Positions 10,484 through 21,151 are shown, numbered from the stretch's first letter. The stretch: DNA of 64,000 nucleotides from Gammaproteobacteria bacterium (GCA_028825335.1 JAPKAI010000003.1:1-64000), one strand, 5' to 3'. Numbers and translations are program-made. Notes: generated by a model from the sequence alone, not told the origin.

Positions 10484-11122
10484 ATGAACTTGAAAAGGCT
10501 AAAGCGAGCCGAAGAATTTTTCCTAACTCGCTACCCAGGGGGATTCTCTCATCCTGAGATGATGGCAATCGGCAAGAAACACAAAATGGATAAGATGATT
10601 TCGCTTACTCAAGAACTGTTCACGAAGAAAAATTTCAGGGATCCACCGGAAATTATCGAAAGCATGATAAAGATTGTGTCTCGCTCTTCAATGGTTTCGA
10701 TTTTTGAGAAACCAAAGTTTCGCGATTTCGGCAGGGCTCTAGAACCAAAACAAAAGAACGCTCTAGCAAGCGGGTTAAAAGAACAGCTGTATGGCGATAG
10801 CGAGAATGGCTTCGATAAAATTCTAGGAATCATGCTAAGTGGAAAAATGGCCAAGTGGTCACTGATTAGCATCTGCCCTGTTTACTTCCGTCCGCAGGAT
10901 GAAGTATTCGTTAAACCAACAACTGCCAAAAAGGCTATAGCGCATTTTGAGCTACAAGACCTTCACTATAGGCCGCAACCTTCATGGGAATTCTATGAAA
11001 AATTTCGCTCAGTGATTAACGAGATGAAGACGAAAGTTGATTCATCCTTGTCACCAAACAGTGCTGCGTTTACCGGGTTTCTTATGATGAGCATGGCAGC
11101 AATGGAAGAAGCCGAATTTTAA
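10484..11122 (+). CDS. Hypothetical protein, 212 aa
   Basis: Complete ORF 17 bp after the M49 gene; no recognised motif. Confidence 0.6.
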   Translation: MNLKRLKRAEEFFLTRYPGGFSHPEMMAIGKKHKMDKMISLTQELFTKKNFRDPPEIIESMIKIVSRSSMVSIFEKPKFRDFGRALEPKQKNALASGLKEQLYGDSENGFDKILGIMLSGKMAKWSLISICPVYFRPQDEVFVKPTTAKKAIAHFELQDLHYRPQPSWEFYEKFRSVINEMKTKVDSSLSPNSAAFTGFLMMSMAAMEEAEF

Positions 11123-11147
11123 GACTGCATTAGACTGAAGAGTTAAT

Positions 11148-11401
11148 AGTATTAGAACTAAGACAAACTACGAGCATTGCTACAAAGATCTACTACCGGC
11201 GCCTGCGCAGGCCCATATTTGCACCTATGAATGTGCGTTCTGTAGCCATTGCGTAAAGAATGCACTCTATAATGTTTGCCCAAACTGTGGCGGCGGATTC
11301 AGCAAACGCCCTATCCGGCCGCGAACTGAAAGAAGACCTGGCGTGAGTCTGGAACATCAACACGCCTCAGACAAACATGTACACACTAAGTATTTTGACT
11401 A
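11148..11401 (+). pseudogene. DUF1272-like zinc-ribbon protein remnant, start lost
   Basis: Frame reads ...NYEHCYKDLLPAPAQAHICTYECAFCSHCVKNALYNVCPNCGGGFSKRPIRPRTERRPGVSLEHQHASDKHVHTKYFD*; no ATG/GTG/TTG after the upstream in-frame TGA; LELR-like codons sit in another frame. Confidence 0.6.
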
Positions 11402-11481
11402 AGAAATAGCTCAGTTCGCCGGCGCCACGAAATCAACTCGTACCGAAGATCGTTAATTAGACATCCCAAAGGCACAACACC

Positions 11482-11739
11482 ATGAAATTACTAGTTCGAA
11501 ATATGGCACGAAGCACTAGCGAGGCAGATCTTAAAGCTCTATTCGAGTCATTTGGAACAGTTCAATCCTGCTCACTAGTGCTAGACCCAAAATCAGGCGG
11601 CTCTAAGGGTTTCGCCTTTATCGAAATGCCCAAGGCCGGCGAATCCAAGGCTGCAGTCAAGAATCTAAATGGCAAGGATGTGGACGGCCACAGGATCAGA
11701 GTCAAGAAAGCCGAAAAAGTTGAGAAAACGGAGAAATAA
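11482..11739 (+). CDS. Small RRM-domain RNA-binding protein
   Basis: KLLVRNM (RNP2-like) and KGFAFIEM (RNP1). Confidence 0.92.
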   Translation: MKLLVRNMARSTSEADLKALFESFGTVQSCSLVLDPKSGGSKGFAFIEMPKAGESKAAVKNLNGKDVDGHRIRVKKAEKVEKTEK

Positions 11740-11786
11740 AAACAGGTCAAAGATGACTAGTGTTGGAAACGTGCTGGCATTCTAAA

Positions 11787-12547
11787 TCAGTCTGACACTT
11801 TTAGAAGCTTCGACAATACAGCACCATCTGCCCAGCTTTCTAACCAACCGAATTTCCCATTCTCGATCATCTCAGCACTTGCATCAAGAACGGGGTTGAT
11901 TGCTGCAAAATTCAGTGCCCCACCGAGACTGATGCGATTCGCCCCGCATTCACTAAACTCGAAAAGATTTCCCCCAGACATGAATGATGCCAGCACGTTG
12001 AAGAGCTTATCTAAAGAGCCTGTTACGGTTCGCAGTTGATTCGGTGAATTTATGCCGGGCGCATATAGCACGTGTGCACCTGCCGCCTCGAATTTCTGTA
12101 GAAGTTTGATCGTATCATCTAGGCCATCAACCCTCGAAGTGAGTTCTCCGCTCGCGCCCCCAGCACTAGTGGCACCCCCAATTCGGCAACAGTCTCGACA
12201 GCTACCTGCACTCTCTCGATCGCCTCGGAGAAGTCATATAACTGACGATGCTCGTGACTAAAGTCTTCAATTGAAAATCCGGCGATACCTGTCTCTGCAA
12301 GTCGCTTGATATTTTCAACAACATCGATAATATCTTCAGAATAGCCGTTCTCAAAACCTGCGTTAGTAGGAATATCCGTGGCTACAGACAACGCTCTACA
12401 ATGCTGCAGCTTCTCTTCGAGGCTTACCTCACCAACTGCTCGATCTAAGGTATAGGCAGAAACCGAACTTGTTGCACCAACGCCTTAAAACCATTGCCTT
12501 GCAATAGCTTCGCCGAGCCAACGTCCTAGGGGTTTGGAATTATCCAT
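11787..12547 (-). pseudogene. Isocitrate lyase/PEP mutase family protein, frameshifted
   Basis: Two ORF fragments (12119..12391, 11787..12071) form one protein: GVGATSSVSAYTLDRAVGE...DIPTNAGFENGY...GIAGFSIEDFS...LGARAENSL / DDTIKLLQKFEAAGAHVLYAPGI...RISLGGAL; in-frame TAA upstream and frameshift between. Confidence 0.75.
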
Positions 12548-12651
12548 GAATTTTTGGACTGATGTGGGCTCGCAAAATCCTCACACTTCTGAATTTGAGT
12601 AGCCACGAAGCCCCTGAAGAGTAGCCGCTACTTGAGATGCAAGTGCGTTGA

Positions 12652-13926
12652 CTAAGAAAAAATTGACTTGAATATAAAGAAGAATACTATGGAAATTGCT
12701 GCACCTACAGGTAACGTAACCACCCAGGATAGAAATATTCTACCGACAACATTGAGATTAAGAGCGCCGATGCCACGAGCTAGGCCTACTCCCAATACCG
12801 CGCCTACCAGCGTGTGGGTTGTCGACACTGGGATTCCTGTGCCGGAGGCTACCACCACTGTAGTCGCAGCGGCCAATTCTGCGGCAAAGCCACGACTGGG
12901 CGTAAGTTCAGTAATGTTTCTGCCGATGGTCGCTATCACCTTGTAGCCCCACATCGCCAGACCCGCGACTATGCCGCCACCGCCTAAGATCAGTATCCAA
13001 AATGGCAGGCCGGATTCCTCAGCAAATACGCCGCCACTTTGTACCACACCGTTCACAGCAGCCAACGGCCCGATGGCATTTGCGACGTCGTTCGATCCAT
13101 GGGCGAAAGCCATCGAGCAGGCTGTGAATATCATCAACACACCAAATACATTTTCGACACTGCCAATGTGAAAGCTATCATTATCCGCTGAAACTTCCCT
13201 AATACCACGAAGCAAGAAGATACCAATGATCATGGCCAAGATCCCAACTCCTATCGCCATTAGCAAAGACTGACCAAAACTGAACTCCAATCCTACATGA
13301 CGTAATCCCTTTACCAGAGTTACCATCGCAATCATGAAGCCGACTAAGAAAATATAGAAAGGGACGTATTTTTTTGCGTTAGCGAAGGGGTCATCCGTAT
13401 CGAGAACAAGTTTCTGCACGCTACGGAATATAAAGAAAGCGATGATGCCGGAACACATAGGAGAAACAATCCAGCTCGCCACGATTTTCCAAATCTCGCT
13501 CCACACGACGGCATCCACCGAGATACCCACAACCGCGAAACCTACGATTGCACCGATAATCGAATGCGTTGTAGAAACGGGCCAGCCATAGTGAGAGGCA
13601 ATCAATAGCCAAGTACCCGCCGCTAAGAGCGAGGAAAGCATGCCGTAAACTAATAGTTCGGGAGAATCCGTAAACCCAGCTTTATCGATATCTATGATGC
13701 TGCTACGAATCGTAGAGGTCACTTCCCCACCTGCTAAGTAGGCGCCGGCAAATTCAAATATCATGGCGATGAATATCGCCTGTTTAATCGTGATGGCCCC
13801 GGCACCAACCGAAGTACCCATCGCATTGGCTACGTCATTCGCACCTACGCCCCATGCCATGAAGAAGCCGAACAAACAGGCCATAATCAAAAATATAGTA
13901 CCGTATTGGGAAATTATATCAGACAT
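12652..13926 (-). CDS. pit: Inorganic phosphate transporter, PiT family
   Basis: GANDVANAMGTSVGAGAIT and GSNDVANAIGPLA repeats; PVSTTH twice. Confidence 0.95.
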   Translation of the reverse strand: MSDIISQYGTIFLIMACLFGFFMAWGVGANDVANAMGTSVGAGAITIKQAIFIAMIFEFAGAYLAGGEVTSTIRSSIIDIDKAGFTDSPELLVYGMLSSLLAAGTWLLIASHYGWPVSTTHSIIGAIVGFAVVGISVDAVVWSEIWKIVASWIVSPMCSGIIAFFIFRSVQKLVLDTDDPFANAKKYVPFYIFLVGFMIAMVTLVKGLRHVGLEFSFGQSLLMAIGVGILAMIIGIFLLRGIREVSADNDSFHIGSVENVFGVLMIFTACSMAFAHGSNDVANAIGPLAAVNGVVQSGGVFAEESGLPFWILILGGGGIVAGLAMWGYKVIATIGRNITELTPSRGFAAELAAATTVVVASGTGIPVSTTHTLVGAVLGVGLARGIGALNLNVVGRIFLSWVVTLPVGAAISIVFFFIFKSIFS

Positions 13927-13960
13927 GTATCACCCAGCTTGCGAAGCTTTACTAATCTTC

Positions 13961-14635
13961 TTATCGCGCAATCAACAGCAGTAGCCGAGCGCCCACACTT
14001 TCTGAAATATCTGCCAGATCGCCGATCTGGTCGATAATCTTGTAGAGAAACATTACGTGCACCGGAGGCAGAGATTCCTCTAACTCATACAGCTTCGCTC
14101 GAAGCTTGACCTGACTTACATCAGTTTGGTGTTCAAGCTCATCCAATTCATTAATCAAGCCTTCAACCAAATCGACCTCTTTCCCGCGGAATCCTGCCTC
14201 GAGCAGCTCGTCCAGTTCGTTGATAACCTTGAGAGCTTGCTTCGAGGCGAGCAGACTCTCGTTGTAATAGTCGCGAACCTCCTGCACCAGACTCTTAGGA
14301 ATCTCCATACGCCTGCCTAGCATTAACCCAGCTATATCTTTCGCGCGATTCGCCAACTTATCTTGTGTATGCAACAGCTCTAACAAATCTGTTCTGGATA
14401 CTGGAAGAAACAAACTCTTAGGCAGGTTAGTGCGCACATCGCTTTTAAGATCGTCAGCTATATTTTCCTGACCCCGAATTTCTTGCTGCACAGCAAGAGC
14501 CGCCTCCCAGTCTTTAATGAAACTCGCTTCTAGAAATTCACCCAACAACTCGACACAATGGGTAGCTATCGCCATATGTTCCTGAATAGGCCTGATCGGA
14601 GAACGCCCAAAGAGAGCGCTTAGTGTAGGTGCCAT
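13961..14635 (-). CDS. DUF47/TIGR00153 PhoU-like Pit accessory protein
   Basis: Directly upstream of pit; helical PhoU-like sequence starting MAPTLSALFGRSPIRPIQEHM. Confidence 0.88.
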   Translation of the reverse strand: MAPTLSALFGRSPIRPIQEHMAIATHCVELLGEFLEASFIKDWEAALAVQQEIRGQENIADDLKSDVRTNLPKSLFLPVSRTDLLELLHTQDKLANRAKDIAGLMLGRRMEIPKSLVQEVRDYYNESLLASKQALKVINELDELLEAGFRGKEVDLVEGLINELDELEHQTDVSQVKLRAKLYELEESLPPVHVMFLYKIIDQIGDLADISESVGARLLLLIAR

Positions 14636-14847
14636 AATTTTGACCCGCGTTATTTGCCCGCATTATAGTTTTAGTCTTTAGAGAAGACTACAGTTTTGTC
14701 ATGTTTTCGACGATTATTTGAGCGGTTTTCCGCAATCCATTTGAGAGCGATCATGGCCGAACTATCAACGCCAAAGAGTAATAGCAATTGCCATGCAAAA
14801 GAGTGGTGGTACACTACTAGGCCTCACCAAAATAACAATAACGAGGA

Positions 14848-15660
14848 GTGGGCATGGGCAATCTCACGACGCAGTTGCGGCACTTGGCGACAACGGCACT
14901 TAGCGGCTTGTTCTTAGCTGCAAGCGGCAGTTTTGCCGAAGATGCGGGCAATCTCTACAATACCAATTTTGATATCAATGCTGGCCTCAGATATTTCGAG
15001 CGGCAGTGCTCGCGTTGCCACGGCTTCGATGCGAAGGGCAACGATGAGACTGGCGCGCCAGACCTTACGGGTAGATTGGCCCGCGCCAGCTCCGATGTTG
15101 GTATATACAACATCATCCGCACTGGCATTCCCGGAACCGCCATGCTCCCTGTCGCAGCTGACCTACCTGACGCCCAGGTTTGGCAGCTAGTGGCCTACAT
15201 AGGTTCCCTAAGCACCAATCCTGCGAACATCGACTTGCCTGGCTCGGTCACCGGTGGTGCCCGCCTGTTCACAGACAAGGGAGACTGCAACAGCTGTCAC
15301 ATGATCGACGGGCAAGGCGGCCGACTAGGTCCCGACCTTTCTAGGATTGGTGAACAACGCAGCCCAGAAGAATTACTTAGCGATATGCTCAACCCCCATA
15401 CAGACGTTGCCCCGCGCTGGTGGACAATGCGCGTAACAGACAACAATGGCACTGTTAGAGAGGGGCTGCGCATGAATGAAGACAGCTTCTCATTGAGAAT
15501 AATGGATGAAGATTCGAATCTTTGGTCTTACCCGAAGAATCAGATTGCATCCTTCGAACGGCTCGAAACGTCTACCATGCCGAGCTATACACAGACTTTG
15601 TCCGACAGCGAAGTAGATGACCTTGTGGCCTATCTATTTTCTCTGCGAAAGGAGAACTAA
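14848..15660 (+). CDS. Secreted di-heme-type c cytochrome
   Basis: CSRCH and CNSCH heme motifs; N-terminal signal region. Confidence 0.88.
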   Translation: MGMGNLTTQLRHLATTALSGLFLAASGSFAEDAGNLYNTNFDINAGLRYFERQCSRCHGFDAKGNDETGAPDLTGRLARASSDVGIYNIIRTGIPGTAMLPVAADLPDAQVWQLVAYIGSLSTNPANIDLPGSVTGGARLFTDKGDCNSCHMIDGQGGRLGPDLSRIGEQRSPEELLSDMLNPHTDVAPRWWTMRVTDNNGTVREGLRMNEDSFSLRIMDEDSNLWSYPKNQIASFERLETSTMPSYTQTLSDSEVDDLVAYLFSLRKEN

Positions 15661-15662
15661 GT

Positions 15663-17300
15663 ATGAACAAATTATCTCTATTGCTATGTGGCATTTTTCT
15701 AGCGTTACCTCTTCAGGCTCAGGAAGATCCGTTTCAGACTGTTATAACACCTGCGTTTAGTCCAGTGACATGGGAGCGCCTCGTTAATGCTCAGAGTGAG
15801 CCTGAGAACTGGATGATGTACTCAGGCACTCTGGACAGTCAGCGCTACAGCCGACTCGATCAGATCAACACGGGCAATGTGACAGAATTAGAAATGAAAT
15901 GGTCGTATCAGATACCCGTGATCGACCGCGCGGAAACAGTGCCCACTGTCGTCGATGGCATCATGTTTATCACTGAGGCACCTAGCAATCTGACTGCAGT
16001 TGACGCGCGAACCGGTCGAGTATATTGGCGTTACGACCATGAGCTACCAGAAGATTTACGTATTTGCTGCGGAAGAAATAATCGAGGTGTAGCCATACTT
16101 GGTGAAACACTTTTCATGAGCACTCTTGATGCCCACCTCGTTGCTATCGATGCGCGTACGGGAAATGTTCTCTGGGACGTCGAGGTAGCCGACTACGAAG
16201 CCGGCTACAGTAAGACTGCCGCGCCACTAATCGTAAAAGACAAAGTTGTTACAGGAATCGCAGGCGGCGAGTTCGGCATACGCGGCTTCATCGACGCCTA
16301 CGACCCCGTTACTGGCGAACTTGAGTGGCGCACCTATGCCATCCCGGGCCCGGGAGAGCCTGGCAACGATAGCTGGTCCGGTGACTCATGGAAAACTGGA
16401 GGTGCAGCTACATGGATCACCGGCTCCTACGATCCAGACCTGAATCTCATCTACTGGGGCACGGGCAATCCCGGTCCGGACTGGAATGGCGATGTTCGCC
16501 TCGGTGACAATCTCTATTCCGATTCGGCTCTAGCTCTGAATGGGGACACCGGCGAGATAGCGTGGCACTTCCAATTTACACCTCACGATGTGCATGACTA
16601 TGATTCGATCCAGGTGCCGATTCTGGCCGATATCGAATATCAAGGCAGCACGCGCAAGGTAATGATGTGGGCCAACCGCAATGCTTTTTTCTACACCATC
16701 GATCGCGAAACGGGAGAATTTTTGGAAGGAGAAGCTTATGCGACGCAGACTTGGGCGCAGGGATTAGACCCGAATGGTCGCCCCATTCCTACTCCCGGCA
16801 TGGCACCAACCTATGAAGGTATTTTGGTCTCCCCTCCTATCGTCGGCGCGACCAATTGGTACTCGCCCGCCTATAGCCAGCAGACAGAATTATTCTATGT
16901 CACCTCTTTCGATGGCGAACAAGAGTTCTTCAAGCGTGACGAGGACTACGAGGAAGGCGAGCGCTTCACGGGCGGTGGCGGTCGCTACAATCAGCCGATG
17001 GATGCATTCCATAGCTCCATTCGGGCAATCAATCCTGCCACTGCACAAATCGAGTGGGAATTTCCCATCATGCCCCGCTCCTCAGCAGGCATAACCACAA
17101 CCGCTGGCGGTATCGTATTCACCGGTAGCGCAGATGGTTATTTCTTCGCACTAGATGCAGCCAGTGGCGAAGAACTCTGGCATATCTCTCTAGGCGCGCG
17201 AGTGCATGCAGCCCCTATGACATATGCTATAGACGGACAGCAATTCGTAACGATCGCATCCGGCAACGTGGTTTATACCTTCGGGCTAAAAGAAAACTAA
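15663..17300 (+). CDS. PQQ-dependent alcohol dehydrogenase (quinoprotein)
   Basis: Signal peptide; vicinal CC (RICCGRNNRG); YWGTGNPGPDWNG; HDVHDYDS; W-motif propeller repeats. Confidence 0.92.
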   Translation: MNKLSLLLCGIFLALPLQAQEDPFQTVITPAFSPVTWERLVNAQSEPENWMMYSGTLDSQRYSRLDQINTGNVTELEMKWSYQIPVIDRAETVPTVVDGIMFITEAPSNLTAVDARTGRVYWRYDHELPEDLRICCGRNNRGVAILGETLFMSTLDAHLVAIDARTGNVLWDVEVADYEAGYSKTAAPLIVKDKVVTGIAGGEFGIRGFIDAYDPVTGELEWRTYAIPGPGEPGNDSWSGDSWKTGGAATWITGSYDPDLNLIYWGTGNPGPDWNGDVRLGDNLYSDSALALNGDTGEIAWHFQFTPHDVHDYDSIQVPILADIEYQGSTRKVMMWANRNAFFYTIDRETGEFLEGEAYATQTWAQGLDPNGRPIPTPGMAPTYEGILVSPPIVGATNWYSPAYSQQTELFYVTSFDGEQEFFKRDEDYEEGERFTGGGGRYNQPMDAFHSSIRAINPATAQIEWEFPIMPRSSAGITTTAGGIVFTGSADGYFFALDAASGEELWHISLGARVHAAPMTYAIDGQQFVTIASGNVVYTFGLKEN

Positions 17301-17318
17301 TTTAAGACGCTCAAGCTT

Positions 17319-18830
17319 ATGCACACCTTCGCGGATCCAATAAAATACGCCTCTCGAATGGCGGCCACGAAAACGGCAGTGATAGACGGTGCTGAGTCTG
17401 TAAACTTTGCCGAATTGCATCGCCGTTGCCGTCTCCTAGCTGGAGCCCTGCGAGATCTGGGATTAAAAAAGGGAGACAGAGTCGCAATCTTAGCGAACAA
17501 TGGCCAGCGGTATATTGAAACCTATATGGGCGTGCCCGCCGCTGGCTTAGTAGTTGTGCCTCTCAATACCCGTCACGCAATGGCAGAACTGAAATACGCC
17601 CTCGAAGACTCGCAGACAAGGGTACTACTCATCGACCGTGATCCGGGCGAACTAGCTGGCTATGTAGAACATGTCATCATGATTCCCGATAGCTATGACA
17701 CGATGTTAAATCAGGCGGTGGAAATAGAGCTCGGAATTAACTTAGAGGAAAGCGACCTAGCCGGCCTGTTCTATACAGGAGGTACTACCGGCAAATCCAA
17801 GGGCGTGATGCTAAGCCATCGCAATCTCATCGCGAATACGTTTCACTATCTCGCATCAGTTCCGCAGAAAGAAGATGATGTAATGCTGGTGATGGCGCCG
17901 CTGTTTCACGCAGCAGGCTCTACAGCCGTAATCGCCAATATCTGGACCCTGGGAACGCAGGTGACCCTCGCAGCATTCGATCCGAAAACTGCCTTGGACC
18001 TGATTGAAGAGCATGGGATAACAGAGAGTCTCGGGGTTCCAACGATGCTAGCGGCTATCGCAGAAGAACAGCATATACGCCCTCGAAAAACCGGCACTTT
18101 AAAAATGCTTGCACACGGTGGATCGCCGATAGCAACACAGGTCCTGCGTCGCACTCATAGCGCCTTCCCTACTGCAGAACTCGTTGAAGTTTATGGGGCA
18201 ACCGAGCTTTCCCCTCTCTGCACGGTACTCAACAATGAACAAAATCTGATCGATTCTCCACTAGCGCGATCCTGCGGCCGACCTGTGCTAGGCAATGAAA
18301 TCGACATATTAGGCCCGAATGATAGCCCTCTTTCTTCTGGAGAAATTGGCGAAGTGGTAGTACGCGGCCCCAACGTAATGCAAGGCTACTGGAACAAGCC
18401 TGAACAGACGGCAGCGGTACTTAAAGATGGCGCTTATTGGACTGGAGATCTCGGCTATATGGATGATCAGGGCTATGTCTTCTTGGTGGATCGCAGCAAA
18501 GACATGATCGTTACCGGCGGAGAAAATGTGTACTGTACTGAAGTTGAAGAAGCCCTTTACCAATACCCAGCCATTCTCGAAGCGGCGGTATTTGGCGTTC
18601 CAGATGATAAGTGGGGAGAAGCTGTCTGGGCGGTAATCGTACCGCGAGAAGGAAACGAAATAGAACCGGCAGAGGTAATTGAGTTCTGTCGCGAACGGGT
18701 GGCTGGATACAAGGTTCCCAAAGGAATCGATGTGCAGCTCGAACCACTACCCAAGTCAGGGCCGGGAAAAGTTCTTAAGAGAGAACTCAGAGCACCCTAC
18801 TGGGAAGGTCAAGAGCGCTCCGTTAACTAA
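17319..18830 (+). CDS. AMP-binding acyl-CoA synthetase/ligase
   Basis: YTGGTTGKSKGVMLSH; YGATE; YWTGDLGYMD; GPGKVLKREL. Confidence 0.94.
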   Translation: MHTFADPIKYASRMAATKTAVIDGAESVNFAELHRRCRLLAGALRDLGLKKGDRVAILANNGQRYIETYMGVPAAGLVVVPLNTRHAMAELKYALEDSQTRVLLIDRDPGELAGYVEHVIMIPDSYDTMLNQAVEIELGINLEESDLAGLFYTGGTTGKSKGVMLSHRNLIANTFHYLASVPQKEDDVMLVMAPLFHAAGSTAVIANIWTLGTQVTLAAFDPKTALDLIEEHGITESLGVPTMLAAIAEEQHIRPRKTGTLKMLAHGGSPIATQVLRRTHSAFPTAELVEVYGATELSPLCTVLNNEQNLIDSPLARSCGRPVLGNEIDILGPNDSPLSSGEIGEVVVRGPNVMQGYWNKPEQTAAVLKDGAYWTGDLGYMDDQGYVFLVDRSKDMIVTGGENVYCTEVEEALYQYPAILEAAVFGVPDDKWGEAVWAVIVPREGNEIEPAEVIEFCRERVAGYKVPKGIDVQLEPLPKSGPGKVLKRELRAPYWEGQERSVN

Positions 18831-18894
18831 CAATCCAAATAAGGCGCAACCTCTGCCGCTCTATTGCGCTTTCTATAAGCAATTGCCCGTCCAA

Positions 18895-19421
18895 TTAGGT
18901 AAGAAAGCAGCCCACCGCGATTCCCGTCACTATTGCCTCTGTAATCACCCCACCAAACATTTCAGGGTAAACAAAGAAACCTGCAACCGCCGTAAACGAG
19001 CCTAGAACCAATGATACGGTCCAAGGTTTAGCAGTCTTATCAAGCCATAAGGCTATTGTTGCTAATACGCCGGCAACAATCCCTCATCAGCGACGCCACT
19101 AACCAGTGACTCAGCCCTAACAGAAGTATGTTTCACTGAACCATAGTGAACAAACTAGCCGCGTCGCCTCAGAAATGTTATCCACATAGGGTTTGATTTG
19201 TTGAACACTCGTAGTCGGGTCGCTAATCTTCTCTGTTTTAGGTTCCGCATCAGATTAGGTGAGTAAATTTCGTCATAGTATGTTGCTCAATAGATATGTA
19301 GCTCCTCTTTGATTCTTTGTACAGGCCCAATAACGGCTTCTTTATATTGCAATTGTTACTCACAGCAAACCGTTGTCTCTATATCTTTTAACTGATCACA
19401 ATCAACTTTTGAGGTATCCAT
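18895..19421 (-). pseudogene. Degraded small protein with C-terminal TM segments
   Basis: Reverse-strand pieces: MDTSKVDCDQLKDIETTVCCE*QLQYKEAVIGPVQRIKEELHIY* ... frameshift ... GIVAGVLATIALWLDKTAKPWTVSLVLGSFTAVAGFFVYPEMFGGVITEAIVTGIAVGCFLT*. Confidence 0.6.
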
Positions 19422-19463
19422 CTAGTCTCTCCCTCGCACGCGGCGCTCGACTGCCTGTATCGA

Positions 19464-20333
19464 CTAATAGTACGGTGCAATCAACTCCTCACTTATCTGC
19501 CACAAGCGCTTTGCATCTGCATCAGTAGCAAATTTTGCAGTCTCTGCGCGCTTGCCCTCGTAGAAGTAATGTCCCTCTGGCCCCTTACTCGCGCGATCTT
19601 CCGAGCTCGCTAGCCAAATCAAGGTAGATGATCCCTCCACGACACTTTTCATGAAGGGATACAAGATTAGTCCCAGCAGTCGCGCTAGCGCGCCTCCCTT
19701 CTTCCATATCGGCGTCCTAACCGCACCTGGATGGAAAGAGCTGGCAACCACATTATCGCCAACGAGACGAAGCTGCAATTCTCGTGCGGTCAATAGGTTC
19801 ATCAGTTTCGAACGCCCGTAGGCCTTCAAAGTGCTGTAGCCTTCCTTGAGCCCTAGATCATCGAAATCTAAGGCGCTATTGAAATGCCCATAAGAACTAG
19901 TAAAAACAATTCGCGCTAGGTCTTCACCCGCCCCATTCAGAATTGCCGGCAATAATTTCTTAGTAAGCAAGAAACTACTCAAATGATTACTCACGAATGT
20001 GGTTTCAAAGCCTTCTTTGGTAACCATCCTGCTGCCGTTCGCACCCCCAGCGTTATTGCACAGCACATCAATCTTAGGAATATCTCGAAGCAAATTATCC
20101 GCCATCAAGCTAACGCTCGCCAATGAGCTGAAATCCGCCAGATAGAGACTAATATTCTCATTGCCCGTGGTCGCAATTATCTGAGCAACCGCTTCGCGTC
20201 CCCTTTGTTCGTTTCGGCAGACCAGCGCCACATTCGCTCCCAACTGCGCAAAGCGCCGTGCCGAAAAAAGGCCTATCCCGCTGTTCGCTCCCGTTACTAC
20301 ATAATTTTTCCCGCTTAACGCTGCTTGGCTCAT
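19464..20333 (-). CDS. Short-chain dehydrogenase/reductase
   Basis: TGANSGIG, NNAG, YGRSK (YxxxK). Confidence 0.92.
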   Translation of the reverse strand: MSQAALSGKNYVVTGANSGIGLFSARRFAQLGANVALVCRNEQRGREAVAQIIATTGNENISLYLADFSSLASVSLMADNLLRDIPKIDVLCNNAGGANGSRMVTKEGFETTFVSNHLSSFLLTKKLLPAILNGAGEDLARIVFTSSYGHFNSALDFDDLGLKEGYSTLKAYGRSKLMNLLTARELQLRLVGDNVVASSFHPGAVRTPIWKKGGALARLLGLILYPFMKSVVEGSSTLIWLASSEDRASKGPEGHYFYEGKRAETAKFATDADAKRLWQISEELIAPYY

Positions 20334-20569
20334 CTACGCTTCTCTATTTCCCGCTAGTTTAAGGTTTTCGAATACTACACTGAAATCGGTCTCACCTACC
20401 CGATTTTGAATTTTCCCAGAACTTGAGATTCACGGTGATCTCCTCGTGAACGGCACTGCTGCTTATACAGCGCGGCTAGTCATTTTCCAATAAGCAGCGG
20501 AATCTTGTACTATTGCACGACACTACGAGGCGATTTCGCAGCTGAGTAAAAACTTCCGAGCCCCATCCT

Positions 20570-21151
20570 ATGAGCAACACAGCAATAAGTAGATTTAAAG
20601 TCCCTGAACTCGATGAATTACCTGAGGATATAAGGCAGCGCATCCTAGCCGTCCAAGAGAAAGCTGGCTTCATTCCGAACATTTTTCTCGCCCTAGCTCA
20701 CAGGCCCAGTGAGTTTCGCGCATTCTTCAGTTACCACGACGCGCTCATGGAGAAATCAGAAGGCCTCACCAAGGCTGAACGCGAAATGATCGTGGTGGCA
20801 ACCTCTGGAATCAATCAGTGTATCTACTGTGTCATTGCACACGGGGCTATCCTGCGCATTCGTGAGAAGAACCCACTTATCGCCGATCAGGTTGCAACTA
20901 ACTATAGAAAAGCTGATATAACGGCGAAGCAAAGCATGATGCTGGATTTTGCTGTCAAAATATCACAGCAGGCCAATGAAATCGGCGAATCTGATATACA
21001 GACCTTGCGCGATAATGGGTTCGCCATGGAGGAAATCTGGGACATTGGCTCTATCGCAGCCCTATTTGCTCTGTCGAACCGGCTCGCCAATATGGCTGAC
21101 ATCAAACCAAATCCCGAGTTCTACAACATGGCTAGGAGTGAAATCGACTAG
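20570..21151 (+). CDS. Carboxymuconolactone decarboxylase/AhpD-like peroxidase-related protein
   Basis: CIYCVIAHGAILR (CxxC...H). Confidence 0.9.
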   Translation: MSNTAISRFKVPELDELPEDIRQRILAVQEKAGFIPNIFLALAHRPSEFRAFFSYHDALMEKSEGLTKAEREMIVVATSGINQCIYCVIAHGAILRIREKNPLIADQVATNYRKADITAKQSMMLDFAVKISQQANEIGESDIQTLRDNGFAMEEIWDIGSIAALFALSNRLANMADIKPNPEFYNMARSEID

